Shown one piece after another: positions 14,111 to 24,493 of a DNA stretch of 32,822 nucleotides. The stretch comes from Bacteroidota bacterium. Its GTDB lineage: Bacteria > Bacteroidota > Bacteroidia > CAILMK01. The notes beneath the pieces are model-generated. The model was not told where the DNA came from and ran no database searches. It saw only the letters and a program-made list of their open reading frames with translations. A program made the translations under genes and the position numbers. The stretch is taken from assembly GCA_013287095.1 (NCBI GenBank), contig JABDEJ010000015.1, positions 1 to 32,822 of the forward strand, read 5' to 3'. Every line of letters starts with the position of its first letter. Positions within the stretch are counted from its first letter, which is position 1.

Positions 14111-14626
14111 ATGGCCAATCTACAAAACAATCTCTTCAATGCCTTAAAGCAAATCCGTGCCTTTGTTTTTGATGTGGATGGGGTACTGACGGATGGCAAC
14201 ATTCTTTTGCTTGCCAATGGGGAATGGCTGCGCAAGATGAACGTGAGGGATGGTTTTGCCATTCAGCAGGCTATTAAAACCCGCTATAAAGTCTGCGTTA
14301 TTTCTGAAGACAGTTCTGAAGCTGTAGGCAAAAGGCTTGATGCCCTCGGGGTACCTGAGATCTATTTCAATGCAGACGGCAAACTGGCTGCATTTGAAAA
14401 ATTTATAATTGACCGGGAAACAGATGTCCATGAGATCATGTATATGGGGGATGATATTAATGATCTCCCTTGTTTAAAGGCCGCAGGATTAGCTGTTTGC
14501 CCTCATGATGCCGTTCCGGAAGTAAAAGCAGTTTGTCATTATATCGCCCAGGCAAAAGGTGGCGAAGGATGTGTACGTGAAGTGATTGAAATGGTCATGA
14601 AATCTCATAAAATCTGGGATTTTTAA
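14111..14626 (+). CDS. KdsC-like HAD phosphatase
   Basis: A 171-residue HAD phosphatase of the C0 (capless) type, like KdsC, which removes phosphate from Kdo-8-phosphate in lipopolysaccharide synthesis. Motif I is DVDGVLTDG with nucleophile Asp21 and acid Asp23. The metal motif is GDDIND with Asp114, Asp115 and Asp118. Motif II reads VISEDSS (Ser65) where KdsC has ITGR, which is a small oddity. The ATG at 14111 is used because the upstream TTG falls in the promoter box. The UbiA-type gene follows after 11 bp. The exact substrate is inferred; Bacteroidota members of this group are often annotated only as HAD hydrolases. Confidence 0.88.
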   Translation: MANLQNNLFNALKQIRAFVFDVDGVLTDGNILLLANGEWLRKMNVRDGFAIQQAIKTRYKVCVISEDSSEAVGKRLDALGVPEIYFNADGKLAAFEKFIIDRETDVHEIMYMGDDINDLPCLKAAGLAVCPHDAVPEVKAVCHYIAQAKGGEGCVREVIEMVMKSHKIWDF

Positions 14627-14637
14627 ATAGATTTCCA

Positions 14638-15495
14638 ATGGGACATTTTTTTGATCTGATTCGCTGGAAAAATATCCTCATCATTATTTTCACGCAGGTT
14701 TTTGCCTACTTATTTTTAGACCAGTCTCAGTGTTTTGATTGGCAGATAACTAATAGCTTTATATACGTAGCTCTTTCAACTGTTCTTCTCGCAGCCGCAG
14801 GTTATATGATCAATGATTATTCTGATATCAGGATTGATGTTATTAACAAACCCGAGAAATTAATTGTCGATAAATACATCCCTAGGAGGATTGTCCTGGC
14901 TCTACATTTGACATTCAATTTTGCGGGGGTAGTTTTAGGTGCCTTAGTCAGTTATAAATTCGGACTCCTTAATCTCTGCATCGCCTTTGTTCTTTGGCAA
15001 TATTCCGTGCGATTTAAGTATCAGTTTTTTACCGGGAACCTACTCGTTTCATTGCTTATGGCTTTGACACTTATGGTTGTTGCATTTGCTTCAAACACAA
15101 TGTTATTGTTATGGCTGGTATTTTATACGGTTTTTGCCTTCCTCACTGGCCTTATCAGGGAAATCATCAAGGATATAGAAGATATGGAAGGAGATGCCGT
15201 GTTCAATGCGAAGACGCTTCCCAACACGCTTGGAATCCCGAGGACAAAAATTGTAATCTACTACCTGATGCTGTTGACGTTGAGTACATTGATTTTATCC
15301 TGTGTTTATTTATTTATCAAAGGATATATCGTTTTACCTGCCTATCTTATTATTGCCACAGCGATACCTCTGGCCATATTTTTTCAAAGAACGATCGGAG
15401 CAGATTCTAAAAAGGATTTCAGTTTATTGAGCAGGATTATCAAACTCATTATGATCGCAGGGGTGCTATCGATGGGGTTAAGATGCTGGGGATAA
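14638..15495 (+). CDS. UbiA-family prenyltransferase (GGGP geranylgeranyltransferase-like)
   Basis: An integral membrane prenyltransferase of 285 residues with about eight helices. The first Asp-rich motif is NDYSDIRID (residues 59-67) followed by NKPEK. The second is REIIKDIEDMEGD (174-186). Both coordinate Mg-bound prenyl diphosphate. Bacteroidota members of this subgroup are usually annotated as geranylgeranylglycerol-phosphate geranylgeranyltransferase. That name comes from archaeal ether-lipid enzymes, and the bacterial substrate is not proven. It is the second gene after the HAD phosphatase, 11 bp apart. It ends 14 bp from the convergent FtsB-like gene with no hairpin between them. Confidence 0.88.
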   Translation: MGHFFDLIRWKNILIIIFTQVFAYLFLDQSQCFDWQITNSFIYVALSTVLLAAAGYMINDYSDIRIDVINKPEKLIVDKYIPRRIVLALHLTFNFAGVVLGALVSYKFGLLNLCIAFVLWQYSVRFKYQFFTGNLLVSLLMALTLMVVAFASNTMLLLWLVFYTVFAFLTGLIREIIKDIEDMEGDAVFNAKTLPNTLGIPRTKIVIYYLMLLTLSTLILSCVYLFIKGYIVLPAYLIIATAIPLAIFFQRTIGADSKKDFSLLSRIIKLIMIAGVLSMGLRCWG

Positions 15496-15509
15496 TACTC
15501 AATTAGGAA

Positions 15510-15797
15510 TTACTTCTCAACCACAAAGATATCTTCGCCGTCTTTTTTCATGTAGTATTTCTCGCGGGCGAATTTTTCGAGTTTGTCGTTGTTGCCTAAC
15601 AACTCTTCTTTTTCTTTCTTTATTTCGGCGATCTTCTTCTCATAATAATTCTTCTCGGTTTTGAGGGCATTGTACTCCCTTCCATCCCTGAATAACCTGC
15701 GCACGAGATTATAGCGGTCAAAAAAACTGATCCAGACCAGCATAATTGCCGATACGATAAAGTATTTGTTACTGGCGATATGAAGAATTTTTTTCAT
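15510..15797 (-). CDS. FtsB/DivIC-like septum formation protein
   Basis: A 95-residue bitopic protein of the FtsB/DivIC family: a short cytoplasmic N-terminus, one membrane helix (about residues 10-28) and a coiled coil (about 35-75). The conserved C-terminal signature LEKFAREKYYMKKDGEDIF follows. FtsB joins FtsL and FtsQ in the divisome. The ATG at 15797 is preferred over an upstream ATG at 15836, because it starts directly at the membrane-protein N-terminus and lies 7 bp after the DUF2442 stop instead of overlapping it. In Bacteroidota this gene commonly follows enolase; here two other genes lie between them. Confidence 0.9.
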   Translation of the reverse strand: MKKILHIASNKYFIVSAIMLVWISFFDRYNLVRRLFRDGREYNALKTEKNYYEKKIAEIKKEKEELLGNNDKLEKFAREKYYMKKDGEDIFVVEK

Positions 15798-15804
15798 TGT
15801 TCTA

Positions 15805-16119
15805 TTAATATTTAGTTGCTCCTGGCCCAAGCACATTTTTAACGCCTATTATTTCATCAAGATCATACCAGAAAATATGAACACCATTTGTATGATAATT
15901 TTCCCGCTCCTGGATTGTAGCATTTGCTAATTTAGGAAAAGATTCAAAAGGTACTGTTATTGTCCGTCCATCATCAAGTTTAAAGAAAATTTGTCTTCCT
16001 CTAAATCTAACAGAAATAAATTCTGGATAAGGGTTAATTCCTTGAGGATTAAATGTTAACCCAGTTTTCATAATCGGTCGTATTGAGCTACCTTCACTTG
16101 CAAGTTTCGTTCCAGACAT
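15805..16119 (-). CDS. DUF2442 protein in the enolase operon
   Basis: A 104-residue protein whose second half has the DUF2442 pattern: ISVRFRGRQIFFKLDDGRTI (about residues 35-54), VPFESFPKLANAT, QERENY and a C-terminal DLDEIIGVKNVL. The family is often encoded directly next to DUF4160, and the DUF4160 gene here overlaps its start by 26 bp in another frame. The function of the family is not established; DNA binding or an antitoxin-like role has been guessed but cannot be supported from this sequence. The frame is intact, so this member may still be made although its partner is broken. It lies between enolase and the FtsB-like gene. Confidence 0.8.
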   Translation of the reverse strand: MSGTKLASEGSSIRPIMKTGLTFNPQGINPYPEFISVRFRGRQIFFKLDDGRTITVPFESFPKLANATIQERENYHTNGVHIFWYDLDEIIGVKNVLGPGATKY

Positions 16120-16336
16120 TTATTATTGTTTCTTTATTACTTACAATGATCCTTTGAATTTGGTTCAATTTATTTTGACTGAATCTCTTTTGCCAGGCAA
16201 GTTCAGGTTCACTTTTATGAAGCCAAAATTAACAAACCGAATCTTGATATGTTATATGCACATGCATTGGTTCAGCACAATCATAGGAAACAAAATATAT
16301 TCTGTACCCTTCGATATTGTTAAAAATGGTTGGCAC
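16094..16336 (-). pseudogene. DUF4160 gene interrupted by an in-frame TAA
   Basis: From a GTG at 16336, with a GGAGGG ribosome site just upstream, one frame reads as a complete DUF4160 protein. Residues 1-35 begin MPTIFNNIEGYRIYFVSYD and include EPMHVHI. The frame continues FWLHKSEPELAWQKRFS, then LNQIQRIIVSNKETI and a final VWNETCK before the TGA at 16094-16096. The only fault is a TAA at 16229-16231 (codon 36), where relatives usually have Lys or Arg before FWL. One base change from AAA would explain it. Everything else, including the 18-bp gap to enolase and overlap with DUF2442, looks intact. This suggests a recent nonsense mutation or a sequencing or assembly error. The family assignment of the joined frame is confident. 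Confidence 0.8.
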
Positions 16337-16354
16337 TCCCTCCGATTATTTAAA

Positions 16355-17975
<1,621 letters not shown>

Positions 17976-20900
17976 ATGAAATCCAAAATTTCCACCAGGG
18001 TTGTCAGGGCAAATTTCGCTTTGGTAACCTTACTTATTATTCAGGCACTTTGTATTAACACAAATACAAAAGCCCAATGTAATGGTGCAGATATTGTTGA
18101 ATACCGCAATGGCAATTGTATTCCTGCATTAGTACGGTATATAGTATCACCTGCTTTTCCGAAAGGGACAAATTACTATTGGGATGCCGGGGGTGGAAAA
18201 GGGCCATTATTAGGAGGAGATACATTATACCATGAATATACGGCGGCAGGCAGCTATGGTATAAGTGTAAATATTATCCAGCCAAATGGCAAAAAATGTT
18301 CCATATCCAAAGACACTGGTTTCCTGGTTTTGCATGGGGCTACAAGTCTTGGTTTTTATGCAGATCAAACGTTAATATGCACAATTCCAGGTGTTTTAAA
18401 TCTTCACGATACCACAGGAAGCACCACCGGACGCGATTGGTATATTAATGGTTATATGTATTCTGATCATTCAAAGGACATCACGGTACCTGTAAATAAC
18501 ACTGGATATATATCCGTAACGCTTGTGGTTTACAATTTGGGAGGATGCCCTCAACTGGTCGTAAAAAATAACTATATAGAGGTATTTAATACCTTGGCCA
18601 ATTTTTGCAGTGTAATGACGGAAAATGCGAACTATAATCAAATAACTTCAAAATTCAGAATAGGATTTGATACCACAGGTGACAATATAACTGAATTGGT
18701 TTGGGATTTTCCCGGAGGAACTCCTTCATCATACAGTGGCTATACTCCGCCGGTAATTACCTATACAAATATATCTTCCCCACATTCCGTGACTCTTTCT
18801 GTTAAAACAAAGAATGGGTGCATGGCGGCAAGTACAAAAACCGATCTTATTCGAAAATACTATTCAGTGGCGGAAACAAAAGTCTGTCAACTTGATTCAG
18901 CGTACTTGAATTATTTGAATACTAATGTGCCCGGACAGATGCCTGGTTTTAATTTTATTAGATCAAACCTTGGCTTAAGCTATCATAGCGACCCTGCATT
19001 GAAATATGGGATTAAATTTGGAGACAGCGGTATTGCTGATATAAAGTTGGGCATCTCCTATAATTTCAGCAATTGTACGGATACGCTTATGGTGCCTGCC
19101 TTGTTCAAGATTTTACCAGACCTCGCAGATTTCACGTCCCCTTATAGAAACCAATGCAATATACCTGCTACCGTTCATCTACATGCGCTGTTCGGCAATC
19201 CCATAACCAATGCAAATACTTATACCTGGGAAATTTCTGACAGCCTGGGACGAGAAGTACCCGGTTCACCGATCGGACCAATAAATCTCACAGATACTTC
19301 GATCACTTTTTTTAAAAACGGGTTATATTCCATAAAGCTAATTGTAACAAATTCTGATGGTTGTATTGATTCTATTTTGAAAACCAATTACATCAGGATC
19401 GGCATACCCGACAACAATTTTAAATTGCCGGTAGATACAATTTGCATAGGCAAAACACTATCCATTAAAAACTTAAGTACATCAAAAGATGACCCAAATA
19501 ATCCATTGGGATATGATTGGTTTTTTCAAAACCAGGACAGTTCCGATATTTCCGTGCATTCCACAATACGCTCGCCGCAAATAACATTCTCATACCCAGG
19601 AATGTATGATCTTACATATACCATTACAAGTTATTTAAAACTGTGTCCCTCTATTAAAAAAGTAATAAATGCGATATACGTAGAAGGCGCTGCTATTGAT
19701 ATAATTGCATCTGGCAAAAATGGATGCGTACCGATTACAAAAACTTTGACCGCCGTTATACTTGCTGATATACCAAATCTTCCGCTTAGCTATTCCTGGA
19801 AGGTGGAACCCAATTCCGGCGTTATAATTCAAAACCCATCAAGCCCATCAACTAAAATCCTGTTTAATAACCCCGGATGCTATACCGCGACATTAACTGT
19901 GACAACGAGCAATGGCTGCACAACCTCAAAAACCGTAAGCAATATTGTATGCGTGGGTACCATTGCCGACTTTACGATGCCTAACGTTAACTGCCTGAAT
20001 GTCCGTATCCCCATAAATAATACAAGTACATTGAACCCGGATCAATTTAATTGGACCGCCAGCCCTTCAGACGGTATTACAATTAACTCTGGCGCCTCAA
20101 GTACGCCTGATATAAAGATAACAAAACCAGGTTGTTATGTCATATTTTTAAAAACGTCCCAGCAATCCGTTTCAAACTGTTTTGATACGGTTTCATCCAA
20201 GGTGTGCGCTAATGCTCCGCCCAGAATAATAAGCGTTTATAGCCCTGATACATCCAGCCACTGCGCACCGCGGTACGACCAGTTTTTTGCAAGCGCAGTA
20301 AATGCAGCCACTTTTTATTGGGATTTTGGCGATGGAACGAGAATCACCACGCAAGATTCACAACCTAAGCATGCCTATTTAAAGAATAACAATGCCGGAT
20401 TTACTATTAAACTGGTCGTATTTGATAAAAACAGTTGCCCTTCTGATACTGTAACACTTCTTCATTATATCAAAATTGCGGGACCAGAACCTGATTTTAT
20501 CATTGCCTCCAAAACTCCCTGCAACAGCGGACTCATAAATTTCGAAAATAAATCAACATACGTCTATAAATACTATTTTTTGTATGGGGACAATTCGGGG
20601 GTGGATTCTAACAAAATCAGATCACATTTCTACAGATTTGTAGATTACTCAAAAGATAGCAATATTTACGTCCCTACCATATTTGCTTATGATGAATCTG
20701 GTTGTGTTTCAATTGAACCTGACACAGTGATACTATATCGGCCTCCTGTAGCCGGGTTCTCTGCAAATATTATCAATGGCTGCCCACCACTCACCGTTCA
20801 TTTCACGGACAGTACAAAATATGCAATAAAATATGCCTGGAATTTTGGGGATGGTACCACTGATACAGCATATCAGCCAACGCACACTTTTACAAAAGTA

Positions 20901-22664
20901 TCAGCCACTGCCAGCCCATATAAAATAACTTTAGAGACTTTTTCTGACAAAGGATGTGAAGCCACTGCAGTGCCTGTATTCATCACAATAAATGTACCTC
21001 CGGCTGTAAAAATAGCTGTATCATCACCCAAATATATCTGTTACAAGGATTCAATTAATTTTTCCGCATCTTCAAATATACAACTTCGAAATTATGAATG
21101 GAACTTCGGTGATGGTAACCTTAAAACAGATAATTCCGACCTTCGAAGCCCAACTTATCATTATAAATTTCCAGGAAAGCATACCATTTCATTAACGGCC
21201 ATTTCAATGAATGGCTGCAAAGACAGTACCTCAGATTCCACTTCTGTGTTTGTAAACGATACCATTCCACCCGCAGCCCCTGAAATATATTATGTTACGG
21301 TTACACCTTCCAACTCTGTGGAAATAGTCTATTCCAAACAAAACTATCCAACATTTACTTTAAATACTGTTTATAGATATCCGCAATCTGTGGCTATTTA
21401 CAATACAAATTCACAGTCTGATACTATTGCAACTGACATGCCGCCGCAGATAGATGCTAACACACAATCTTACGGATATACTGTAACAACGACCGATAAT
21501 TGCGGCCTTACATCACCTTTTGCAAGACCTCATTTTACAATTTTTCTCCAGGTAAATAAATTTGCAAGGCAAGGTCTTATCCTTAACTGGACAAAATACA
21601 TTGGCTGGGATAGCGTATCAAGATATGAAATTAACCGCCAGGATGATAAAGGCGATTATCATCTTATTTCAAAAGTGAGCGGCATGGACAGTTTTTTTGT
21701 GGACACAATGCTGTGCCAGGGCACCTATTCATATTACGTTAGCGCTGTTTATCAGCAAAATAAATATATTTCAAACAGCAATATTGCATCCAATAGTCCT
21801 GATTATATTTATCCGACCAATCCAATTTTGTTAAGAAAAGCCACCGTCATTAATAATGCGCAGGTTGCTGTAAACTGGAATGCCGCAGATCCTCTGAACT
21901 TCAAATACTACTCCATTGACCGCGCAGAAGGCGATGAAGATTGGCAAAATGAATATGCTACAACTACCGACCTCTTTTTTCTTGACAATACTGCGAACGT
22001 TCATAAGAATTCATACAGCTACCGGATAAAGTTGGTAGACCGATGTGGCAATATCGGGTCGGTGAGCAATATTGGCAAATCCATACTTCTAGATGGTTCG
22101 ATATACAACGATGACAGGCAAATGAATTGGACCTCTTATAAGCTTTGGTTCAATGGTGTCAAAAATTATAAAATCCAGCTTCAACAGGAAGACGGAACTT
22201 TCATTGATATGGCCACCAATTCACCTGAAGACACACTTTTTTCGGACAGTACTGTACACGCAAATCCAAATTTACCAGCCTGTTATAAGGTTTTCGCCCA
22301 GCAAAACTCCAATTTGCAAATGAATGGCGATACAAGTGTTTCCAATACGGTCTGCTTAAACCTGCCTTCAAGATTATTTGTACCAGATGTTTTTACACCC
22401 AATAATGATGGATTGAATGAAACCTTTAAACCCGTCGGTTTATCAATTATAAATGATGCCGATATCCCTGAATTACAATACGATTTCAGAATATACAACC
22501 GCTGGGGTGAGTTGCTTTTTGAGACACACGATGTAACCCAGGGATGGGATGGTAAAAGCAAAGGGCAACTTGTGCCTGAGGATGTATATGTCTATATTAT
22601 TGAGGCACATGGCTTAGATTCGCAAAACTTCTATATCCACGGCACAGTGACTTTGTTAAAATAA
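17976..22664 (+). CDS. Large PKD-repeat surface protein with T9SS type B domain
   Basis: A 1562-residue secreted protein. It has an N-terminal signal peptide (ending near TKAQC), then a long chain of immunoglobulin-like PKD domains. Clear PKD motifs are YWDFGDGT (about residue 781), YAWNFGDGT (about 954) and YEWNFGDGN (about 1040); earlier repeats are more degenerate and rich in paired cysteines. Residues about 1110-1450 look like fibronectin type III modules. The C-terminus from about 1466 is the type B (gliding-motility-associated) sorting domain: LFVPDVFTPNNDGLNETF, YNRWGELLFE, GWDGKSKGQ and VYVYIIEA. This targets it to the T9SS. Such proteins act as adhesins or cell-surface scaffolds; no ligand can be named. 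It is alone on its strand after enolase. Confidence 0.92.
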   Translation: MKSKISTRVVRANFALVTLLIIQALCINTNTKAQCNGADIVEYRNGNCIPALVRYIVSPAFPKGTNYYWDAGGGKGPLLGGDTLYHEYTAAGSYGISVNIIQPNGKKCSISKDTGFLVLHGATSLGFYADQTLICTIPGVLNLHDTTGSTTGRDWYINGYMYSDHSKDITVPVNNTGYISVTLVVYNLGGCPQLVVKNNYIEVFNTLANFCSVMTENANYNQITSKFRIGFDTTGDNITELVWDFPGGTPSSYSGYTPPVITYTNISSPHSVTLSVKTKNGCMAASTKTDLIRKYYSVAETKVCQLDSAYLNYLNTNVPGQMPGFNFIRSNLGLSYHSDPALKYGIKFGDSGIADIKLGISYNFSNCTDTLMVPALFKILPDLADFTSPYRNQCNIPATVHLHALFGNPITNANTYTWEISDSLGREVPGSPIGPINLTDTSITFFKNGLYSIKLIVTNSDGCIDSILKTNYIRIGIPDNNFKLPVDTICIGKTLSIKNLSTSKDDPNNPLGYDWFFQNQDSSDISVHSTIRSPQITFSYPGMYDLTYTITSYLKLCPSIKKVINAIYVEGAAIDIIASGKNGCVPITKTLTAVILADIPNLPLSYSWKVEPNSGVIIQNPSSPSTKILFNNPGCYTATLTVTTSNGCTTSKTVSNIVCVGTIADFTMPNVNCLNVRIPINNTSTLNPDQFNWTASPSDGITINSGASSTPDIKITKPGCYVIFLKTSQQSVSNCFDTVSSKVCANAPPRIISVYSPDTSSHCAPRYDQFFASAVNAATFYWDFGDGTRITTQDSQPKHAYLKNNNAGFTIKLVVFDKNSCPSDTVTLLHYIKIAGPEPDFIIASKTPCNSGLINFENKSTYVYKYYFLYGDNSGVDSNKIRSHFYRFVDYSKDSNIYVPTIFAYDESGCVSIEPDTVILYRPPVAGFSANIINGCPPLTVHFTDSTKYAIKYAWNFGDGTTDTAYQPTHTFTKVSATASPYKITLETFSDKGCEATAVPVFITINVPPAVKIAVSSPKYICYKDSINFSASSNIQLRNYEWNFGDGNLKTDNSDLRSPTYHYKFPGKHTISLTAISMNGCKDSTSDSTSVFVNDTIPPAAPEIYYVTVTPSNSVEIVYSKQNYPTFTLNTVYRYPQSVAIYNTNSQSDTIATDMPPQIDANTQSYGYTVTTTDNCGLTSPFARPHFTIFLQVNKFARQGLILNWTKYIGWDSVSRYEINRQDDKGDYHLISKVSGMDSFFVDTMLCQGTYSYYVSAVYQQNKYISNSNIASNSPDYIYPTNPILLRKATVINNAQVAVNWNAADPLNFKYYSIDRAEGDEDWQNEYATTTDLFFLDNTANVHKNSYSYRIKLVDRCGNIGSVSNIGKSILLDGSIYNDDRQMNWTSYKLWFNGVKNYKIQLQQEDGTFIDMATNSPEDTLFSDSTVHANPNLPACYKVFAQQNSNLQMNGDTSVSNTVCLNLPSRLFVPDVFTPNNDGLNETFKPVGLSIINDADIPELQYDFRIYNRWGELLFETHDVTQGWDGKSKGQLVPEDVYVYIIEAHGLDSQNFYIHGTVTLLK

Positions 22665-22733
22665 AATGAACAATCTTAACCGGATTTCCCATTCAGTTCA
22701 TATTATCATAATAATCATATTGGGATTAAGTCC

Positions 22734-22741
22734 TACATTTG
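22734..22741 (+). promoter_or_regulatory. -7 box of the YCII-like gene
   Basis: TACATTTG, an exact TAnnTTTG, 25 bp before the ATG at 22767. A -33 element at the proper distance is not obvious. Confidence 0.5.
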
Positions 22742-22766
22742 GATTCTAAATTTTAAAATCAAAACA

Positions 22767-23111
22767 ATGAAAAAATTTATTGCAATCTATCATGTCCCCG
22801 CAAGCGCCATGGCTCAAACCATGAATACCACCCCAGAACAACAAGCGGAAGGTATGAAACAATGGATGGATTGGGCTCAAAGAGCAGGATCCCATCTTGT
22901 TGATATGGGTACTCCATTAATGAATGGTATTGAAATGAGCCCAAATGGTTCAACCAAAGCCAGCGACAAAAATGTATCCGGCTATTCAATCCTGGAAGCT
23001 GAAAACATGGAAGAAGCAAAAAAACTGATGGATGGACACCCACATATCAATGGATGGAGCAAGGATGCAACCGTTGAAATTCATGAGGCTATGCCGATAC
23101 CAGGAATGTAA
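22767..23111 (+). CDS. YCII-like (DGPF-type) protein
   Basis: A 114-residue protein with the ferredoxin-like pattern of the YCII/DGPF superfamily: the strand KKFIAIYHVP, a helix with EQQAEGMKQWMDWAQRAGSHLVD split by the fold's usual spacing, and VSGYSILEAENMEEAKKLMDGHPHI, ending in a strand VEIHEAMPI. The GHPHI stretch corresponds to the conserved His region near the putative active site. Family members are often fused to or neighbours of sigma factors, but no enzyme function is settled. Its stop is 3 bp before the GTG of the methyltransferase gene, so the two are co-transcribed. Confidence 0.82.
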   Translation: MKKFIAIYHVPASAMAQTMNTTPEQQAEGMKQWMDWAQRAGSHLVDMGTPLMNGIEMSPNGSTKASDKNVSGYSILEAENMEEAKKLMDGHPHINGWSKDATVEIHEAMPIPGM

Positions 23112-23114
23112 GAA

Positions 23115-23933
23115 GTGAGTTCCACGAATCTCATTTCAGATCCTTTCCTGGAGAAAAATTACGTACTCAGGGATGGAATATATATTAATCTGAACCAACC
23201 AATAGATAGTAAAGGCTTCCAGGATGCCTATTTGGATGTCCGTGATAAAGAAGGACGGCTATATGATATTAATACCCTCCAACTATTACCAGGCGTTGCA
23301 GAAAATCATCCCCTGGCACATGAATGGGGTATCAGAAAAAGGAGCGCTGAAAAGTTTGCAGCTTACCTGACCTCGAAAAATAAAGACCTGAAAGTTCTCG
23401 AGATTGGCTGTGGTAATGGGTGGCTGACCAATTACCTGGCTAAAAGGTTACCAGACAGCCAATTTATCGGCATGGATGTGAACTGGGCAGAATTGTTAAT
23501 GGCTGAAGAGGCATTTACAGATGCGAAAAATATCAACTGGATATATGATGAAATAAGCAAACAGGAAAGTTTGCCAAAGCAATATTTTGACATTGTCTAT
23601 TTTGCAGCGGCCATACAGTATTTCCCTAACCTGAAAGATCTGTTTTCAAAAGTCTCCAAATACCTGGCCGCCGGAGGTGAGATCCATATCCTGGACAGCC
23701 CATTTTACTCGAATAAACAAGCTAAAAAAGCTACTCAGCGTTCGTTGGATTATTATGCAAAATCAGCCCCGGAAATGGCGAATTATTATTTTCACCAGAC
23801 TCTGAAAAACCTGAATCGATCAGGATTCAAAATAAAAAAGATGAATGCTACTCCCCCTTTTTCATTTTTAAAGAAACTGGACAAAAAAGGTCTTTGGGAT
23901 TATTTTGGCTGGTATTGCTTAACTAAGCCCTGA
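23115..23933 (+). CDS. Class I SAM-dependent methyltransferase
   Basis: A 272-residue class I methyltransferase. Motif I is VLEIGCGNGWL (residues 94-104), followed by the acidic residue ending beta 2 (Asp121 in GMDVNWAEL). The motif IV region is FDIVYFAAAIQYFPN, and GGEIHILDSPFYS follows. The N-terminal 90 residues include a zinc-ribbon-free segment typical of small-molecule methyltransferases of this type. The substrate cannot be inferred. The start is GTG at 23115, directly behind the YCII gene stop; no better ATG is in frame nearby. It ends 9 bp before the convergent DinB gene. Confidence 0.85.
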   Translation: MSSTNLISDPFLEKNYVLRDGIYINLNQPIDSKGFQDAYLDVRDKEGRLYDINTLQLLPGVAENHPLAHEWGIRKRSAEKFAAYLTSKNKDLKVLEIGCGNGWLTNYLAKRLPDSQFIGMDVNWAELLMAEEAFTDAKNINWIYDEISKQESLPKQYFDIVYFAAAIQYFPNLKDLFSKVSKYLAAGGEIHILDSPFYSNKQAKKATQRSLDYYAKSAPEMANYYFHQTLKNLNRSGFKIKKMNATPPFSFLKKLDKKGLWDYFGWYCLTKP

Positions 23934-23942
23934 AGCACATCT

Positions 23943-24446
23943 CTATCCTCTTTGCTCATCTGCACTTGGTCCGTACATACCTGGAATCGGAATATCAAGC
24001 AAACGCAAATATACCCCAAGTTGACCTCTGTGGTGAACCAGGTGGTTAAATGAAAGATTACGAATAGCGGCTGCTTTCGGAAAACTCATCACCACATGTT
24101 CGCCGTTGCGCATGACAAAGGTTTTAGCCAATTCTTCATCACTGGTATTTTCCAGTGCATTGGTGGCATTTGATAGAGCCTGATCATAAAATGAAACCAG
24201 ATCCTCGTTTGATTTCAATTCCGGAAGTGCCGCAAAAGGACTTCCTTTACTGAAATCTACTTCGTCTTTGCTGATAATAACCGGAATCCAGTTATAGATA
24301 TTGGCAACATGCTTTGCCAATTGATCAATATTTCTTGATTTTTCGTGCGGATGCCATTTCGGATCTTCAAAAGGGACTCTTTCCAGTAGTTTGCGGGTGC
24401 TGGCCCCTTCAAATTTCAATTCGTTTTCAAATGCTTGTTTGAACAT
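23943..24446 (-). CDS. DinB-family protein
   Basis: A 167-residue four-helix-bundle protein of the DinB/YfiT superfamily. The metal-binding histidines are at the expected spots: His46 in LAKHVANIYNW, and His135 and His139 in NHLVHHRGQLGVYL. The final GMYGPSADEQ is also typical of the group. Members include bacillithiol- and mycothiol-dependent transferases, and damage-inducible proteins of unknown role; no substrate can be named here. It lies 47 bp downstream of carA on the same strand and may be read through from it. Confidence 0.9.
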   Translation of the reverse strand: MFKQAFENELKFEGASTRKLLERVPFEDPKWHPHEKSRNIDQLAKHVANIYNWIPVIISKDEVDFSKGSPFAALPELKSNEDLVSFYDQALSNATNALENTSDEELAKTFVMRNGEHVVMSFPKAAAIRNLSFNHLVHHRGQLGVYLRLLDIPIPGMYGPSADEQRG

Positions 24447-24493
24447 GTTTTTTAGTGTTTTGAGGTTTTAAATCAATATTGAATGGTTGGCAT

